Of a DNA stretch of 64,000 nucleotides, positions 21,812-33,724 are shown piece after piece. Below the pieces are notes generated by a model. The model was not told the DNA's origin. It made no database searches and was given only the letters and a program-made list of their open reading frames with translations. Every line of letters starts with the position of its first letter. Position 1 is the first letter of the stretch. Source of the DNA: Hexactinellida sp. DTS-2022 (taxonomy: Eukaryota > Porifera > Hexactinellida). The DNA lies in assembly GCA_028753945.1 (NCBI GenBank), contig JAPNXP010000013.1:1116001-1180000 (forward strand). The letters run 5' to 3'. The position numbers and the translations under genes were made by a program.

Positions 21812-24800
21812 ATGACTTGCCTGGTACCTGGTTGTAAGTCAAACTATTCTGACAAAGATGAATATGTACCTGTTTTCTCTTTCCCCACTGATGTTGAAAC
21901 TCGTGAGAAGTGGTTCCGAGCAATACCTAGGCAGAGAGAAGACTACGAGATGAATAAACGATTGAAGGTACGTACTTTGTTATAATATGTTTACTTTTAT
22001 ATAGTATTCTATGTCTTTTGTTTTGAAGGTCTGCATACACCATTTCCATGAAGAAGACGTAGAGAGGACCATTCAATACTTCAATGGAATGGAGATGATT
22101 GAGACGATCAGGAAGAAAGTGGCTCTGAAGAAGTGTGCAGTCCCTAGCATCTTTCCAAACTGTCCTAGCTATCTGACAGATGCTGCTGATAGATGTCAAA
22201 GACTATCTTTAGATGTTAAGGAGGAGAAGAGGGTACAGGAAGCCTACCAGAAGAGCCGCGCAGATTTCAAAGAAACTGAATCTAAGTTTATTCTTTCTAC
22301 TCTTAATTGTATTATTTCTAAGTTACATCTAATTGAACTACCTAACGGTTGGCTTCTTCATCGACCCAATTCTACAATCATTCTATTTCTTAAGATTCAC
22401 TATCATAATGAAATTTCTACGATCGAACGTTCAATAATTGTTGATGAAAAATTAGATTGTAAGGCTTTTTATAAAGAAAATAATAGAATCAAACTATCTT
22501 GTAATTCGTTCAACGATATCAGATTGTTGGAAAATATTATTCATGAAGTTGAAATATTTGAAATGAGTCCAAAAGATTGCTCAATTTCCACAGCGACCCC
22601 TTTAAAAAACATGTCGAGAATGCCATTCATAATCTTTCTAGTGCTATTGATACACTAGATCCTACCCATTCCACATTTGATTTCGAAGCCGAGAATGATT
22701 CTATGCTAATTCGTCTTAATTTTTGCTCGATCAGCTGAAATACTTAATTGTTGATAAACATGCTCGTCGTTATAATATTCTCACTCAGGTCTTTTGTCTA
22801 AAAGTTCACGGAATTTCACCAGCTTGTTATCGGCTTATCCAAAGCTCTAACTGTATAATACTTCCACACGAACGTAATTTGTTGAAGATCAAAAATAGTA
22901 TTGGCCTAGAGAGTGAGTATACTAAAATTCTTCAAGAAATTGCTACCACGTTTAATGATTTAGAGCGCCATGTGATTCTTCAAATGGATGAAGTTCACAT
23001 TCGTAGTGATGCATCCTATAAGGGAGGAAGGGTAATTGGGTCGATTCGTAATCCGGATGATCCACATACTACAGTTTTTTCTATGATGGTTTCTAGTTTA
23101 TCGGCCAAGTTTTCCACCATTGTGCGATTAATACCTTTGGGTTCTTCATCTGCAGAATCATTATATCCAATTGTTAAATCTACTATTTGTGACATCGAAG
23201 CTTGTGGTCTGTTTGTTGAAGCTGTGTAAACTGATAATTATCCACTCAATGTTCGTTTATACAAATTCTTTTCAAATAATTCGAGACTGGAACCAAAGGT
23301 ACAGCACCCATGCCAGGGCCGTGCCACTAATGCAAACTGACCAGGTCAAACCTGGGTAGGATTTATCCAGACCAGGTTCTGACCAGGTTGACCTGGCCAT
23401 ATGACCAGGTCAACTTGGTCATTAAACCAGGTTCTCACTAACTGATGAGTTTCAAAACAATTATTATTGTTATATACGAATAAAGCGCTGAAAAGGGGAC
23501 TCCATCGAGAATCTAGATATTACGTCAAATACGTACTATGTACATTTAATTAAATTTGTTATAATTATACCTGCCAACCTATATGAGTCAATTCCCAGTA
23601 AGTGGTTTCAATCTTACCCTGTACAGTGGCCTAAATACATGGATGCCCAAAATTTTCTTTTTCGCTAGCTCGTCCTGGGAATCCCTGTACCCTTATACTA
23701 AGAGGAATTAAGAGATTGCAGTATTAAGAAATGCATTCAAATACGTTTATTTCGGATCATTAATCAAAAAGTGCTGCGCACTAATAATAGAATTTTTTTG
23801 CTAATGTTTGCTAAAAGTATGTCAATGAGAAACTCATTAACTCATGGGGACAGATGTTTACTCTAATTAGGTTTGACCTGGTCAGGTAAAAATAGGCTCG
23901 CACGGGCCTGCATGCAATCCACAAAGAAGTTTAATTTTGTTTTTTGATTTTGTTCATATCATTAAGTCCATTAGGAATAATTGGTTAAATCTAAAAAATT
24001 TAGACAATACATTTATTTTTCCGAAATTTGCTGAATGTAAATTATGTGTACAACAAAATATCAGTAACGTAAACAAAAGTTTTTACGTCTCCATTTCTAG
24101 AACCAACATTTCGACCACTCATTTTACCTCTAAATCTCTTTATCCTGAACTATGTTATGCACCCTTTCAGGATATCCGTAATTTATTCAATTCTGATAAA
24201 TGTAATGTCTTGAAGCGAGCACCAAGATTAACAGCGAAAGCGTGTTGGCCCTCAAGGTTAGAACGACAAAATGTTAGTTTTGCTTTGAAAATTTTCCATG
24301 AGACAACATATGCCGGCTTATTATCGTGGAAAATGGAAAAAGACATCATACACACGAATCAAACAGTAGAATTCCTTGAATTAATCAATCAGGTGTGGAA
24401 ACTATTCAATGTCAACTGGGTCGGAAAAGATATACGTTTTAACGATGAATATTCAGCTCCAATTTACCCAGGAGATTTTCGTTTACAATTTTTAAACAAC
24501 GTCGTCTCTTGGTTGGATATTTGGAACAATCTGCCATCTTTATATGGAATGTTAACACCACAAACCTTTACCAGTTTCAGACACACATGCGAGGCGTTAC
24601 CACTGCTGGTCAAACAACTTACCGAGAACTGCGGATACCAGTACCTTCTAACTGCAAGAATTCAAAATGATGCGCTGAACACCACTTTGGTTTATATAGA
24701 CAAATGTCAGGGTCTCACTACCAGATTTCATTTAACCAAATTTTGGAAAGCGAACGCAGACTCCAACTTTCAAACATTCTAAAAGTGTTCGCTCTAAAAT

Positions 24801-25441
24801 ACGGTGCTATCTCTTGTGAAGACAGTATTTCTCTTAAAGAATACCTTCATAAATTTGCTGACGATTTTGATAGTTGTAATGAGGAGCAACACGATATAGA
24901 ACTTTATCTAACCACATTGAATGAAATTTCAGTCCCTGAAATAGAGGTTTCTCAAATGGAATGTCTCGTTTATATAGCAGGATACGCAGTCTTCTCTTAC
25001 TTTAAGAAATCTAATGGCTGTCTATCTTGCCATCATCTTTTAACATCAGATAAACTCCTGGAAGTTAACAATGACGTTGGCTCCCAATATACTTTGATTG
25101 ATTTAGTGGATAGGGGCTCTCTTAAATATCCTTCTCGTTATGTGGTAAAATGTGTTTGCATATTATATGAAACCTTCCTCAAAATTGACAACTGTGAATC
25201 TTTAAGTAAGGAATTCTATTCTGGACCATCCCGTAGCCTGTTGATGAGTATCTCTATGAACTTTATTGCAGAGAGATACAGTGATGTCTGGAAAGATTGG
25301 TGTTTCTGTGGTGTTTGGAATTGGGATATATTAAAGAAAATGTGTTTAACTTGGTCAAACATTATCTTATCAAAGAGGGTTCGCAATTATAATGCCATGG
25401 TTTTAAATAAAGATAACACTAAACTAAAAAAATACAACTAA
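21812..25441 (+). pseudogene. P-element/THAP transposase, copy 1, broken
   Basis: The start ATG at 21812 gives MTCLVPGC, the usual THAP start. A C2CH THAP zinc finger (CLVPGC ... VCIHHF) spans an intron at 21968-22028 (GTACGT to AAG, phase 0). The GTP-binding-like region and RNase-H-fold core follow. Recognisable are QMDEVHIRSDASYKGG (first Asp, near 22985), TDNYPL (second Asp, near 23230), FDFVHIIKSIRNNW (third Asp, near 23945) and the C-terminal GLYRQMSGSHYQISF. Breaks: frameshifts near 22600, 22720 and 24673, a stop at 23227-23229, and a 597-base MITE at 23314-23910 between the second and third Asp. It cannot make full transposase as read. Nearest relatives known to me are Drosophila P and vertebrate THAP9. 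Confidence 0.85.
23314..23910. mobile_element. MITE inserted in P transposase copy 1
   Basis: Ends CAGGGCCGTGC and GCACGGGCCTG. 5-base TSD CATGC at 23309-23313 and 23911-23915. Sub-terminal GACCAGGTCAA repeats (23340-23430 and about 23875-23890). A partial relative is at 4868-4925. Confidence 0.85.
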
Positions 25442-25611
25442 TTTTCTTGCTTGTTTTGTTATAGGTTATTCTACTACTTATTGAGTGTGTCTACGAGCCT
25501 TAGAGAGAGCGATGTGTCTACGAGCGTTAGAGAGAGCGATGCGTGTCTACAGTCAGTCGAACAGTTAAAGGATTCACATGTTGCTTATGTACCATTTCTT
25601 GATTCTATGTA

Positions 25612-25941
25612 TTTGTTGCAGTGTATACCCGCACATGGTGTGTGCGGGCACACACTGGTGTATATCCGCACACACTATATGACGTTGGTTTTATTAATAT
25701 AAGTTTATTAGCGAGATTAGTTATTTATTATTATTGCAAATTATTACGTTGGAAGGTTTGGTGTTTTATTGTTGCTTTTCTTTTCTGCACATTTTAATCC
25801 ATTATAGTCCCTTTCACAAGTGTAGGAGTTTTATTTTCATCATCTAACAACATATTTTAGCCAGACTAATTCATTGATTGTGTGCGGATATACACCAGTG
25901 TGTGCCCGCACACACCATGTGCGGGTATACACTGCAACAAA
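25612..25941. repeat. Perfect 63-base inverted repeat inside P copy 1
   Basis: 25612-25674 and 25879-25941 are exact reverse complements (TTTGTTGCAGTGTATACCCG outward), with GTGTGCGGGCACACAC-type sub-palindromes. They are 204 bases apart and about 265 bases from the right end of the P element. Either an internal inverted repeat of the P element or a small inserted MITE. I saw no TSD. Confidence 0.8.
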
Positions 25942-26422
25942 TTTGTTCATATAGTATAATGCTGTATTGTTTGTGTTGCATTTAATTCATTAAAAATAAC
26001 ATATTTATTTCTAAATTAATATCCAAATATTATGAGAATTGGGGCTGGGTAGTCTTAGAATTTAAAATATAACATTTGTTACACATTAAAATACCACTGA
26101 AAGGCTTTATGACAATTAATAGAAATTTGGAAAACCCATGGTAATTGCCATCCATGGTCCAGTAATTCACTAGAGTGCCATTGCCTTAGTATATAGATTG
26201 CTATGCTCTATAGTATAATGAATACTATAGAACCATAGCCTACTCTATAAAAGGCCAGACAGTAAAGTTGAAATATAGTACCAGGGATGCAGTAGTAAGT
26301 GGGCATTTATAACCAACCATAATTTTTAGCAATCTTTGTTTCATTAATTGTTCACATGCCTATCTTTATAATTATACTATTATATACGCGCATAATACAT
26401 ATTTTTATCTTGTTCCCTACTA

Positions 26423-26596
26423 CAGTTGATGTCGGATATAAGCACACCGGTTATAAGAACATATCGGATATAAGCACACTATGTTGTAAAACGGTTGCCA
26501 TATACCTTGTATAATTTATGTCGGTTATAAGAACATGCCGGTTATAAGTACCTTAAGTGCAGTTCCCGACGATGCGCTTATAACCGGCATCCACTG
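26423..26596. mobile_element. TA-flanked mariner-like MITE
   Basis: Ends CAGTTGATGTCGGATATAAG and CTTATAACCGGCATCCACTG, flanked by TA on both sides, inserted between the left end and the transposase of P copy 2. Same family as 62292-62456. Confidence 0.8.
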
Positions 26597-28076
26597 TATT
26601 ATTATTATTCTTTTGGGTTCCTAACTATTAGATACTAATTCTTACGTTCAAGATGCCGAACAGTTGTTCAGCTCCGGGCTGCCAGAGTAACTACTACGAG
26701 TCAGACGACCGAGTTACCGTTTTCAAAATGCCAACAAATCCACCTGAACTGAAACAAGCTTGGATCCGGGCTCTAAGTCGTGATGATATTGCTGACATGA
26801 AGGTAGTGCGAGTGTGTATTAAACATTTCAGGGAAGAAGACAGAAGCGACGCATAAAGCACCCAAAGGAGACGGAACGTTCACAGAAGTACCTCGTGACA
26901 GGGCTAAGTTGAAAGAAGGCGCTGTTCCATGTTTGCTGTCTGGATGTCCATCTTATTATTCAACAACATCGAAAACGAAGCGGACTCGCTTGTCATACGA
27001 CTCAAAGGAAGAGGAATTGCTGAATAAAACCATATAGATGAGTTTGATTACTGAGACAGAGGAAACATATAAGTACAAGATCAATACTCTACAGTCTACA
27101 GGATCTAAAAGATAAGTTGACTCTCGTTTCTTTACCTAATAATTGGTTAGTATGGTACCGTGATAATCTTGCCACATTTATTCTCCCCAGTCTGATAGAA
27201 CGGAATATATCAGTCGACCTCTATCTTGAAATTAATTGTTTTCTATCCGCAAATGCTTTTGCGAATGGACAAAATATTTCTATTACTGCCAACTCAATAT
27301 CTGATATCCGAGAAATGAATCAATTCTTTGCGAAATATCCTCGAAATACACCTCTAAGTATATTAACAACTGTCATGAATATCATATACATCGAGCCAAA
27401 GAACACATTATTGAGGCAATTTCTGATATAAAACAAAATGACGGGGTTGAAATAAATTCTTCCGATTTAGAAAAGCTTCAATTTATCATTTGTCTGTTAG
27501 AAAATACACTTATCCCAAAAAACAGACGAAGGTATAATGTAATTACACAAATAATGGCTATTAAAACTCATCTCATATCTCCTGCTAGCTATAGATATCT
27601 TCAAGGTTTAGACTGTCTATCTCTACCACACGTTCATACATTGGAGAAGCTATATTCTTCTTTTGGTCTCGAGAATGATTTTTGTGGATATCTTAGACAG
27701 GCTACTTCGTCCTTTACTCCTCAGGAACGGAATGTAATTATTCAAATGGATGAGATACATGTCAAATCGGAAATATCTTACAAAGGTGGAAAGGTATATG
27801 GCCCAAACTTAAATCCTGAAGTACCAACGAGAACAGTTTTCGCAGTTATGGTATCCAGTCTTCATAAAAAGTGGTCTTGTATTTCTCGTTTGCTACCATG
27901 CGCATCTATCTCTGCCGAAAAAATATTTCCTATCATAAAATCTTGCATTATCGATATTGAGCATTGTGGTTTGAGCGTTCAAGTTATAGCAGCTGATAAC
28001 TACCCGTTGAACGTTAATCTCTTTAAATTGTTTTCTCTCAATAATAAGCTGGAGATTAAAGTGCCTCACCCTGTTG

Positions 28077-29250
28077 CAGGGTTGGGTTTTGTCCAGTCCC
28101 AAACTGGTTTTGGACGGACAGTGGACAAAACCAGGTTTAAACCGGTTTAAACAGGACAAAACTGAACAAAACTATTTGAAGTATTAAACCTATGTATATT
28201 AATATAGTAGAGTACAGGTATCCCTCTTTTTACGCGGTAGATGCGTTCCTTGAAAACCCCGCGTAAAACGAAATCGCGTAAAAAAATGGTTCATTCTCAT
28301 AGTAACACATATTAAACCAATAGATACGTTTCCAAATATTATCAACATCGAATAAAATTTTAATTACCTAGTGTTTAAACATTCAATAATGCAACATCCG
28401 GACCTCTCAGATAGCCAAGGTTTCCGTGTGTATGTTAATCCCATTGGAATTCCCATGGGATTTCCAATATGGATTGGAATGGAAATTATTTTAACCTATG
28501 GGAATCCAGATAGAAACCAACTAGTGAGAATACTCGGGAATTCCCACAGAAAGGGAATTGTGTTGTGAAGGGAATTAAAATTCACTTCACACCGCAAGCC
28601 TACACCTTCGGGTACCTCCCACAACCGGGTATCTCTAGTGTGAATAGTGAAGGAAATATGTATTCATTTGACCAATAATATATTTGGATGAACTTACTAT
28701 AAGACAAATACATATCCCTAACTATCTACTATCTCTAAATCATCATTTTTTTTTTTTTGTAAATGTAGAATCGCTTTGTTACCACTAAATCTTAAAAATT
28801 ATAGAAAATATCCATAAAAAATAGAATTATTTGAATAAAAATCATAAATAAACCGCGTAAAACGAGTTTAGGATCGCGTAAAAAAGTTTTGGTCATAAAA
28901 AATTGTTCCGCGTAAACGAAAACGCGTAAAAAAAAACGCGTAAAACGAGGTATTACTGTATAATGATTCTCTCATTGAAAACTGTATTTACTCAATGGGT
29001 TACAAAGCAAATCCAATCTTCACACTGATAACAAGAAAGCCATCTTTATATAGTATATCAATTTACCTTTTACATTTTTAATCTTTCATCAGTTTTAAAG
29101 ATTATAGATTAACAACTGATATTTTGTTCATTAATTAGGTTTTGTCCAGTTTCGTCCAGTTTTGTCCACTCATGAGGTTTTGTCCAGGACGGTTTAAACT
29201 AGGTTTAAACCACCTGGTTTTAACCACTTGGCCAAAACCTACCAACCCTG
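28077..29250. mobile_element. hAT-like MITE inserted in P transposase copy 2
   Basis: Ends CAGGGTTGGGTTTTGTCC and CCAAAACCTACCAACCCTG. Exact 8-base TSD CCCTGTTG at 28069-28076 and 29251-29258. GTTTTGTCCAG-type sub-terminal repeats on both sides. The middle is occupied by a further nested element (28215-28958). Confidence 0.88.
28215..28958. mobile_element. TA-flanked mariner/pogo-like MITE, nested
   Basis: Ends CAGGTATCCCTCTTTTTACGCG and CGCGTAAAACGAGGTATTACTG with TA on both flanks. Many CGCGTAAAACGA units inside the ends. A third-level block of GGAATTCCCATGGGATTT-type repeats (about 28434-28572) sits within it. A relative of that block is at 53515-53725. Confidence 0.8.
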
Positions 29251-31085
29251 CCCTGTTGACAATCACAGAATTCTATTCCTTACGTTTGACTTTGTTCATA
29301 TATTGAAGAGTATTCGCAACAATTGGCTAAATCAGAAAGATTTTGAGAAAACATTTCAATATCCCAAAATTTTGCAGTTGATTATTGCCAATATCCTCTT
29401 AAAGTCCACTCAGCTTGCTTCCAAGATATACGTCTTCTTTATAACTCGGAAAGTCAAAGTTTAGCTAAACTAGCCCCCCATCTTACAATGAAAGCTTGTT
29501 TTCCTTCTGCTATAGAACGACAAAATGTCAAATTGGTTCTGAAGGTCGTTAACGAATTAACACTAGCTGCTCTAAGAATTCGAGACGAATCTCGGTTACC
29601 TGAATATCGTAAGAATACTTCTGACTTCATATGTATCCTTCTTTCATTATGGAAAATATTCAACATCAATACACCGTTTAAGGGTATCCGTTTAAACGAT
29701 AGCCTCTCGAACCCTTTGATCCTTAATGATGAAAGATTCTTATACTTGACTCGTTTAGCATTTTGGTTAGAAGCTTAGGAAGCGTTACCTGGGAAACTAG
29801 GAAAATTGAGCAAACAAACATTTACTAGTGTTAAGCACGCATGCAATGCACTACCCGAAATCACTAACCATTTAATTCAAAATTGTGGGTTTTCATACGT
29901 TCTATCTTCCTTTTTGCAAACAGATCCGCTTGAACATCATTTTGGACTATATCGTATGATGTCGGGGTCGAATTACCATATATCTTATCTACAAATTATA
30001 GAAACCGAACGTCGTCTCAAGCTATCCACTGTCTTGAATATTTTTTCTCAGCAATCGGACTCTTCCTTATCCATTCAGACATTCATCAAATCCTTTTCTA
30101 CCCCAGATTTTATTAATCCTGATCATGATGACTATATAATTTTAGATCCGTTCCTTGAAGATATAGGCGATTTATCATCCATCGAATGTAATACACAAAT
30201 TCTTCAATCTTTAGCCTTTATCGCAGGTAATGCAGTTCACAAATACTTGAAACATCACCAACCTTGTCATGTCTGCCTTGATACCTTGACATTTGTTAAC
30301 TTAAAGAGTTTCTATTCGATCTTGACTTTCCTTCGGAGTTTAAGCTCCTCCATTTAACAGATCGTGGTCGACTGAAGTATCCATCTGAACCGCTTCTTTC
30401 TGTTGTAATTATTCTGTGGAAAATATTCGTTCCAATTGAAAGTGATGACAACCTCTTGACTAAACTTGTAGAAGGTTCATCTAGAGAGATTCTTGTACAA
30501 CTCACATTAATCTTCATAGGAGAAATTGGTGACAATGATGTTTGGAGATGTAAATGTGTTAATTGCGATACTTGTAGGTGGAAGATCGTGCGCCAACTTA
30601 TATTTACTGCAGCAAATTGTATTATCGCAAATAAAATTAAAAATTACAACTCATTAGTAAGTTCAAGAGCAATTGAAAAGCGTAAATTAAAGAAGTTTTC
30701 ATAGATTTGTTCAGACTTGTTTATTGTTGTTTGTTTTAGTTATTGTCCGCTCAGAAGTGAAGTCAGATTGAAGTCAAGTCCAAATGTCAGAGAGAGAAGA
30801 TGGGAGTATGTTAGATTTACATTGGACAACTGTAGATTATCGTGTGTGTCGTTCTAATTTGTAATTGTTGATTTTGTGTTTGTATTTATACTATGATTAA
30901 AATACGCGGATAGAGTTTCTCATAGTTTCTCAATAAGGGGTAAATAATATCAGTAATGTCTATAGGGAAACATAACTTTAATTAAATACAATATTGTTAT
31001 ATTGTAATATAGAAAAAGTCCACTTACTACTTCATCCCTGGTACTTTTACTGTCTGGCCTTTTATAGAGTAGGCTATGATAGAAC

Positions 31086-31580
31086 ATATTACATAAGCCT
31101 ACTATCTGCTAGATAATGACTGTTATTAATTGGTTTGTAAGTGAATATGTGTTTCATACAAGTGCAATGAAAACACTTGGAAGTTGGAACATTTTACAAG
31201 TTGACGATGATGTCAATAATAAATTCTATTATTCAAATAGTAATGTAATTACTACACATACGTATTCCTAATTCTATTTGTAATAATTAATCTTTAATTA
31301 ATTTAAACATTTTAAGTCTTCACAATTCAAACATTAATTAAATTATATTACACTAAGATAAAATGTAATTTTTTGAATATTGAAATTCTAGTTATTAAAA
31401 TTAAACATTGGGGAAGTGCAATCAGAAGGAGCACACTCCCATCCCGTCTGTGAGGGTTTTTTTTAATACATGTAATTTCAATACTGGGCCACTACATATA
31501 ATAGTCGGCACAGTAAAAATATTGTAACACAATTATTAACCGAAGATTGAAAAAGAGTATCCATAGCTATGGAGTAGTTA
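31086..31580. other. Intergenic, no gene seen
   Basis: AT-rich spacer between the P element and the SDR gene. It includes a short CTGTGCCGAC-family fragment at 31470-31515. Confidence 0.35.
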
Positions 31581-32612
31581 TTATTGAACTTGATCAATTC
31601 CTAGCATATTTTCACTAAGTCTCCAGAGATTCTTCGCTTCTTCTTTGTTCACAAACCAGAAGAGAATACCTTCTGCACAGTTCGTGAAGTATTTGCCGGA
31701 TTTCCCTAGCACTTTATCGGAGACAGCGCAGTAAATAGAAGTCCGAGCTCCCTGAGTAGGAGATATCAAAACCATCCTAAGTATACTCTTGAGCCTCGAC
31801 TGAAATATTGGATTGAGGTTTGTAAATACAGATCCCGGATGTACGCTGTACGCCTCTACTCCCGAGTGTTGCAGTCTGTCAGCTAACTCAACAGTAAACA
31901 ATACGTTGGCAAGCTTGCTTTTGGCATAATTATCGAATAAACTACAGCGAGAATTCTCTAGTTTGACATTGTCTGCAGTTAGATAGGGAGAGCCTAATTT
32001 GTGTGCGCCAGAGGAGACATTGATAATCCTACTGGGAGCCGATTCCTTGATTCTGTCCAGGAGTAGGTTAGTCAAATAGAAAGGTCCTAAGTGATTAACA
32101 CCGAATACTAGCTCAAATCCATCTGTAGTCACTCCAGGTGTACTGTTGAGAAGACCTGCGTTATTGATGAGAATATCAATTCTTGCCTCGTCCCTCAACA
32201 GCTTTTCAGAGAACTCTCGAATCGATACCTTACTACCAAGGTCAATCTGTCTGAAGAATACAAGGTCGCTACCTGACTCCTCTCGCAGGTCTCTCTCAGC
32301 CTGTGTTCCCCTCTCCTCGCTCCTACAGCCGATGATTACCCTGGCGCCTCTCCTAGCCAGGTCTAGAGCTGTGGTATACCCGATGCCGCTATTCCCGCCT
32401 GTCACAATAGCGGTTTTACCGTCCAATCTCTTTACAGGGAGCTTGTCCCCTACAAGGAATAGATCAAACAGGTGTCCGTATACCAGGATGTGTAGGATTA
32501 TAGATGCGGGTACAAAGGCTAGCCAGAGGGAGGGTAGAGGAACGAGTAGGAAGAGAGGGATAATGCAGAATAGAATAAACTCGGTGATGAATATGTTGTT
32601 TAACACAACCAT
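31581..32612 (-). CDS. Membrane short-chain dehydrogenase (RDH/WWOX-like)
   Basis: 343-residue SDR, ATG at 32612, no introns. An N-terminal hydrophobic segment (residues 10-45) should anchor it in the ER or another membrane. NAD(P)-binding TGGNSGIG at 71-78, structural NNAG at 150-153, catalytic Ser near 200 (INVSSGAH), Tyr229 and Lys233 in YAKSK. Length and the HPG motif (VHPGSVFTNL) fit the retinol dehydrogenase 11-14 group, which reduces retinal or lipid aldehydes with NADPH. The substrate cannot be read from sequence. Nothing is missing. The nearest host genes on the same strand are several kb away. Confidence 0.9.
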   Translation of the reverse strand: MVVLNNIFITEFILFCIIPLFLLVPLPSLWLAFVPASIILHILVYGHLFDLFLVGDKLPVKRLDGKTAIVTGGNSGIGYTTALDLARRGARVIIGCRSEERGTQAERDLREESGSDLVFFRQIDLGSKVSIREFSEKLLRDEARIDILINNAGLLNSTPGVTTDGFELVFGVNHLGPFYLTNLLLDRIKESAPSRIINVSSGAHKLGSPYLTADNVKLENSRCSLFDNYAKSKLANVLFTVELADRLQHSGVEAYSVHPGSVFTNLNPIFQSRLKSILRMVLISPTQGARTSIYCAVSDKVLGKSGKYFTNCAEGILFWFVNKEEAKNLWRLSENMLGIDQVQ

Positions 32613-32906
32613 CTAATTACATATCTGTATTAAATTATTACCCGCATTCCTAAGATGTGATATATTTACTCAGTAATGTGACAAAGGGCCCAGCCCCGAA
32701 ATCGAAATAGGAACCACTTTCAGAAAGTCTAGGTGCGACCGATCGACCGTTGGTGAGAGCAGGCCTCGAGGTATAATGAAAATTTTGGGTTTAGTATAAC
32801 ATTTTTTGAGTTATGGACCAGACAAAATAAAGGCAGTGATTTCAATACTGGGCCACTATACTAGTATAGTCGGCACAGTAAAATATACTATATACGTAAA
32901 TCTATA

Positions 32907-33125
32907 CAGCACACCCTCGCTAATCCGAACCCTCACTAGTCCGAACAGGAGACCCAAAATATTACTCGTATAAAAGTAGCAAAGATCAAAAATATTGATA
33001 TCATTACAATGTAATTATACAAAAAATAAGTCGTAGACAAGTATTTTAGGCAGTATACTATATGTTTTGTTTGAATAAAAAAGTTTTGGACAAGTTTGGT
33101 TCGGATTATCAGGGCCTAATTATAT
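32907..33125. mobile_element. TA-flanked mariner-like MITE, degenerate
   Basis: Left end CAGCACACCCTCGCTAATCC after TA. The right side reads GGTTCGGATTATCAGGGCC, an imperfect complement, so the right border is approximate. Confidence 0.55.
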
Positions 33126-33716
33126 AGATACCTATAGAAAATGTAATACTACACTACAAATTATTATACACATTTTATACTAAATATGTATAATAATTTG
33201 AATGTAATTTATAATAATCACAATTCTCAGAAAATTGGTCGAAGATAGAGCATCGAAATGTATTATCATTGAATAGGAAGTTAAGGACGGGCTATCAATT
33301 GGATCCATTGACTAAGCTGTAACTATATTCCTTCTCGAGATATGACCTCAATCATTCAAATCACGTTTCCAAGGCAACAGAGGAATGTGGCAACATTCCA
33401 TAATTGATTCTGAGATATTTTATGTAAAATGACTCCTATATGGGTTAGTCAAAGCAATTTGTTTGAAAAAGCGAAATTGAACATTTTACATGCGTTCAAA
33501 GTTTTGGCATATTTGGCTTATTAGACAAAACGGTGACGTCATTTCGACATAGTGCTATCTCAAAAATATGCGTCTTGTACATGACTACCTTTATAAAAAA
33601 CAATTACATAAGTAGAAGCATCCTGGAATACTTATTTCGAAGAATAATTGCATTGCACATATTAAGTTGACTATACTAGTTCATCCATGGTCCAAGTCCA
33701 TTCAACCGCGGAATTG
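33126..33716. other. Intergenic, no gene seen
   Basis: AT-rich spacer without recognisable gene or repeat ends. Confidence 0.35.
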
Positions 33717-33724
33717 CCTTAGAG

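Larger units (their letters stand above)
21303..26205 (+). mobile_element. P-type (THAP) DNA transposon, copy 1
   Basis: 4.9-kb element with inverted ends of about 70 bases (CATAGCAATCTATATACTAA and complement) and an exact 7-base TSD CTCTATA (21296-21302 and 26206-26212). It holds a THAP transposase gene (21812-25441), a 597-base MITE inserted in that gene and a perfect 63-base internal inverted repeat near its right end. Only 28 bases separate it from copy 2. Drosophila P elements make 8-base TSDs. Both copies here show 7. Confidence 0.88.
26653..30704 (+). pseudogene. P-element/THAP transposase, copy 2, broken
   Basis: Starts MPNSCSAPGC. The THAP finger (CSAPGC ... VCIKHF) is uninterrupted, without the intron of copy 1. 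Core motifs parallel copy 1: QMDEIHVKSEISYKGG (near 27745), ADNYPLN (near 27995), FDFVHILKSIRNNWL (near 29290), DPLEHHFGLYRMMSGSNYHISY (near 29925). Breaks: frameshifts near 26840, 27380, 29440 and 30345, stops at about 27037 and 29776-29778, and a 1.17-kb MITE block at 28077-29250 between the second and third catalytic Asp. Protein similarity to copy 1 is clear but far from identical, so the two are different P subfamilies and not a recent duplicate. Confidence 0.85.
26234..31078 (+). mobile_element. P-type (THAP) DNA transposon, copy 2
   Basis: 4.8-kb element with inverted ends CATAGCCTACTCTATAAAAG and complement (about 60 bases, differing from copy 1 after CATAG). Exact 7-base TSD ATAGAAC at 26227-26233 and 31079-31085. 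Contains a broken THAP transposase and three later insertions: 26423-26596, and 28077-29250, which itself contains 28215-28958. Confidence 0.87.
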
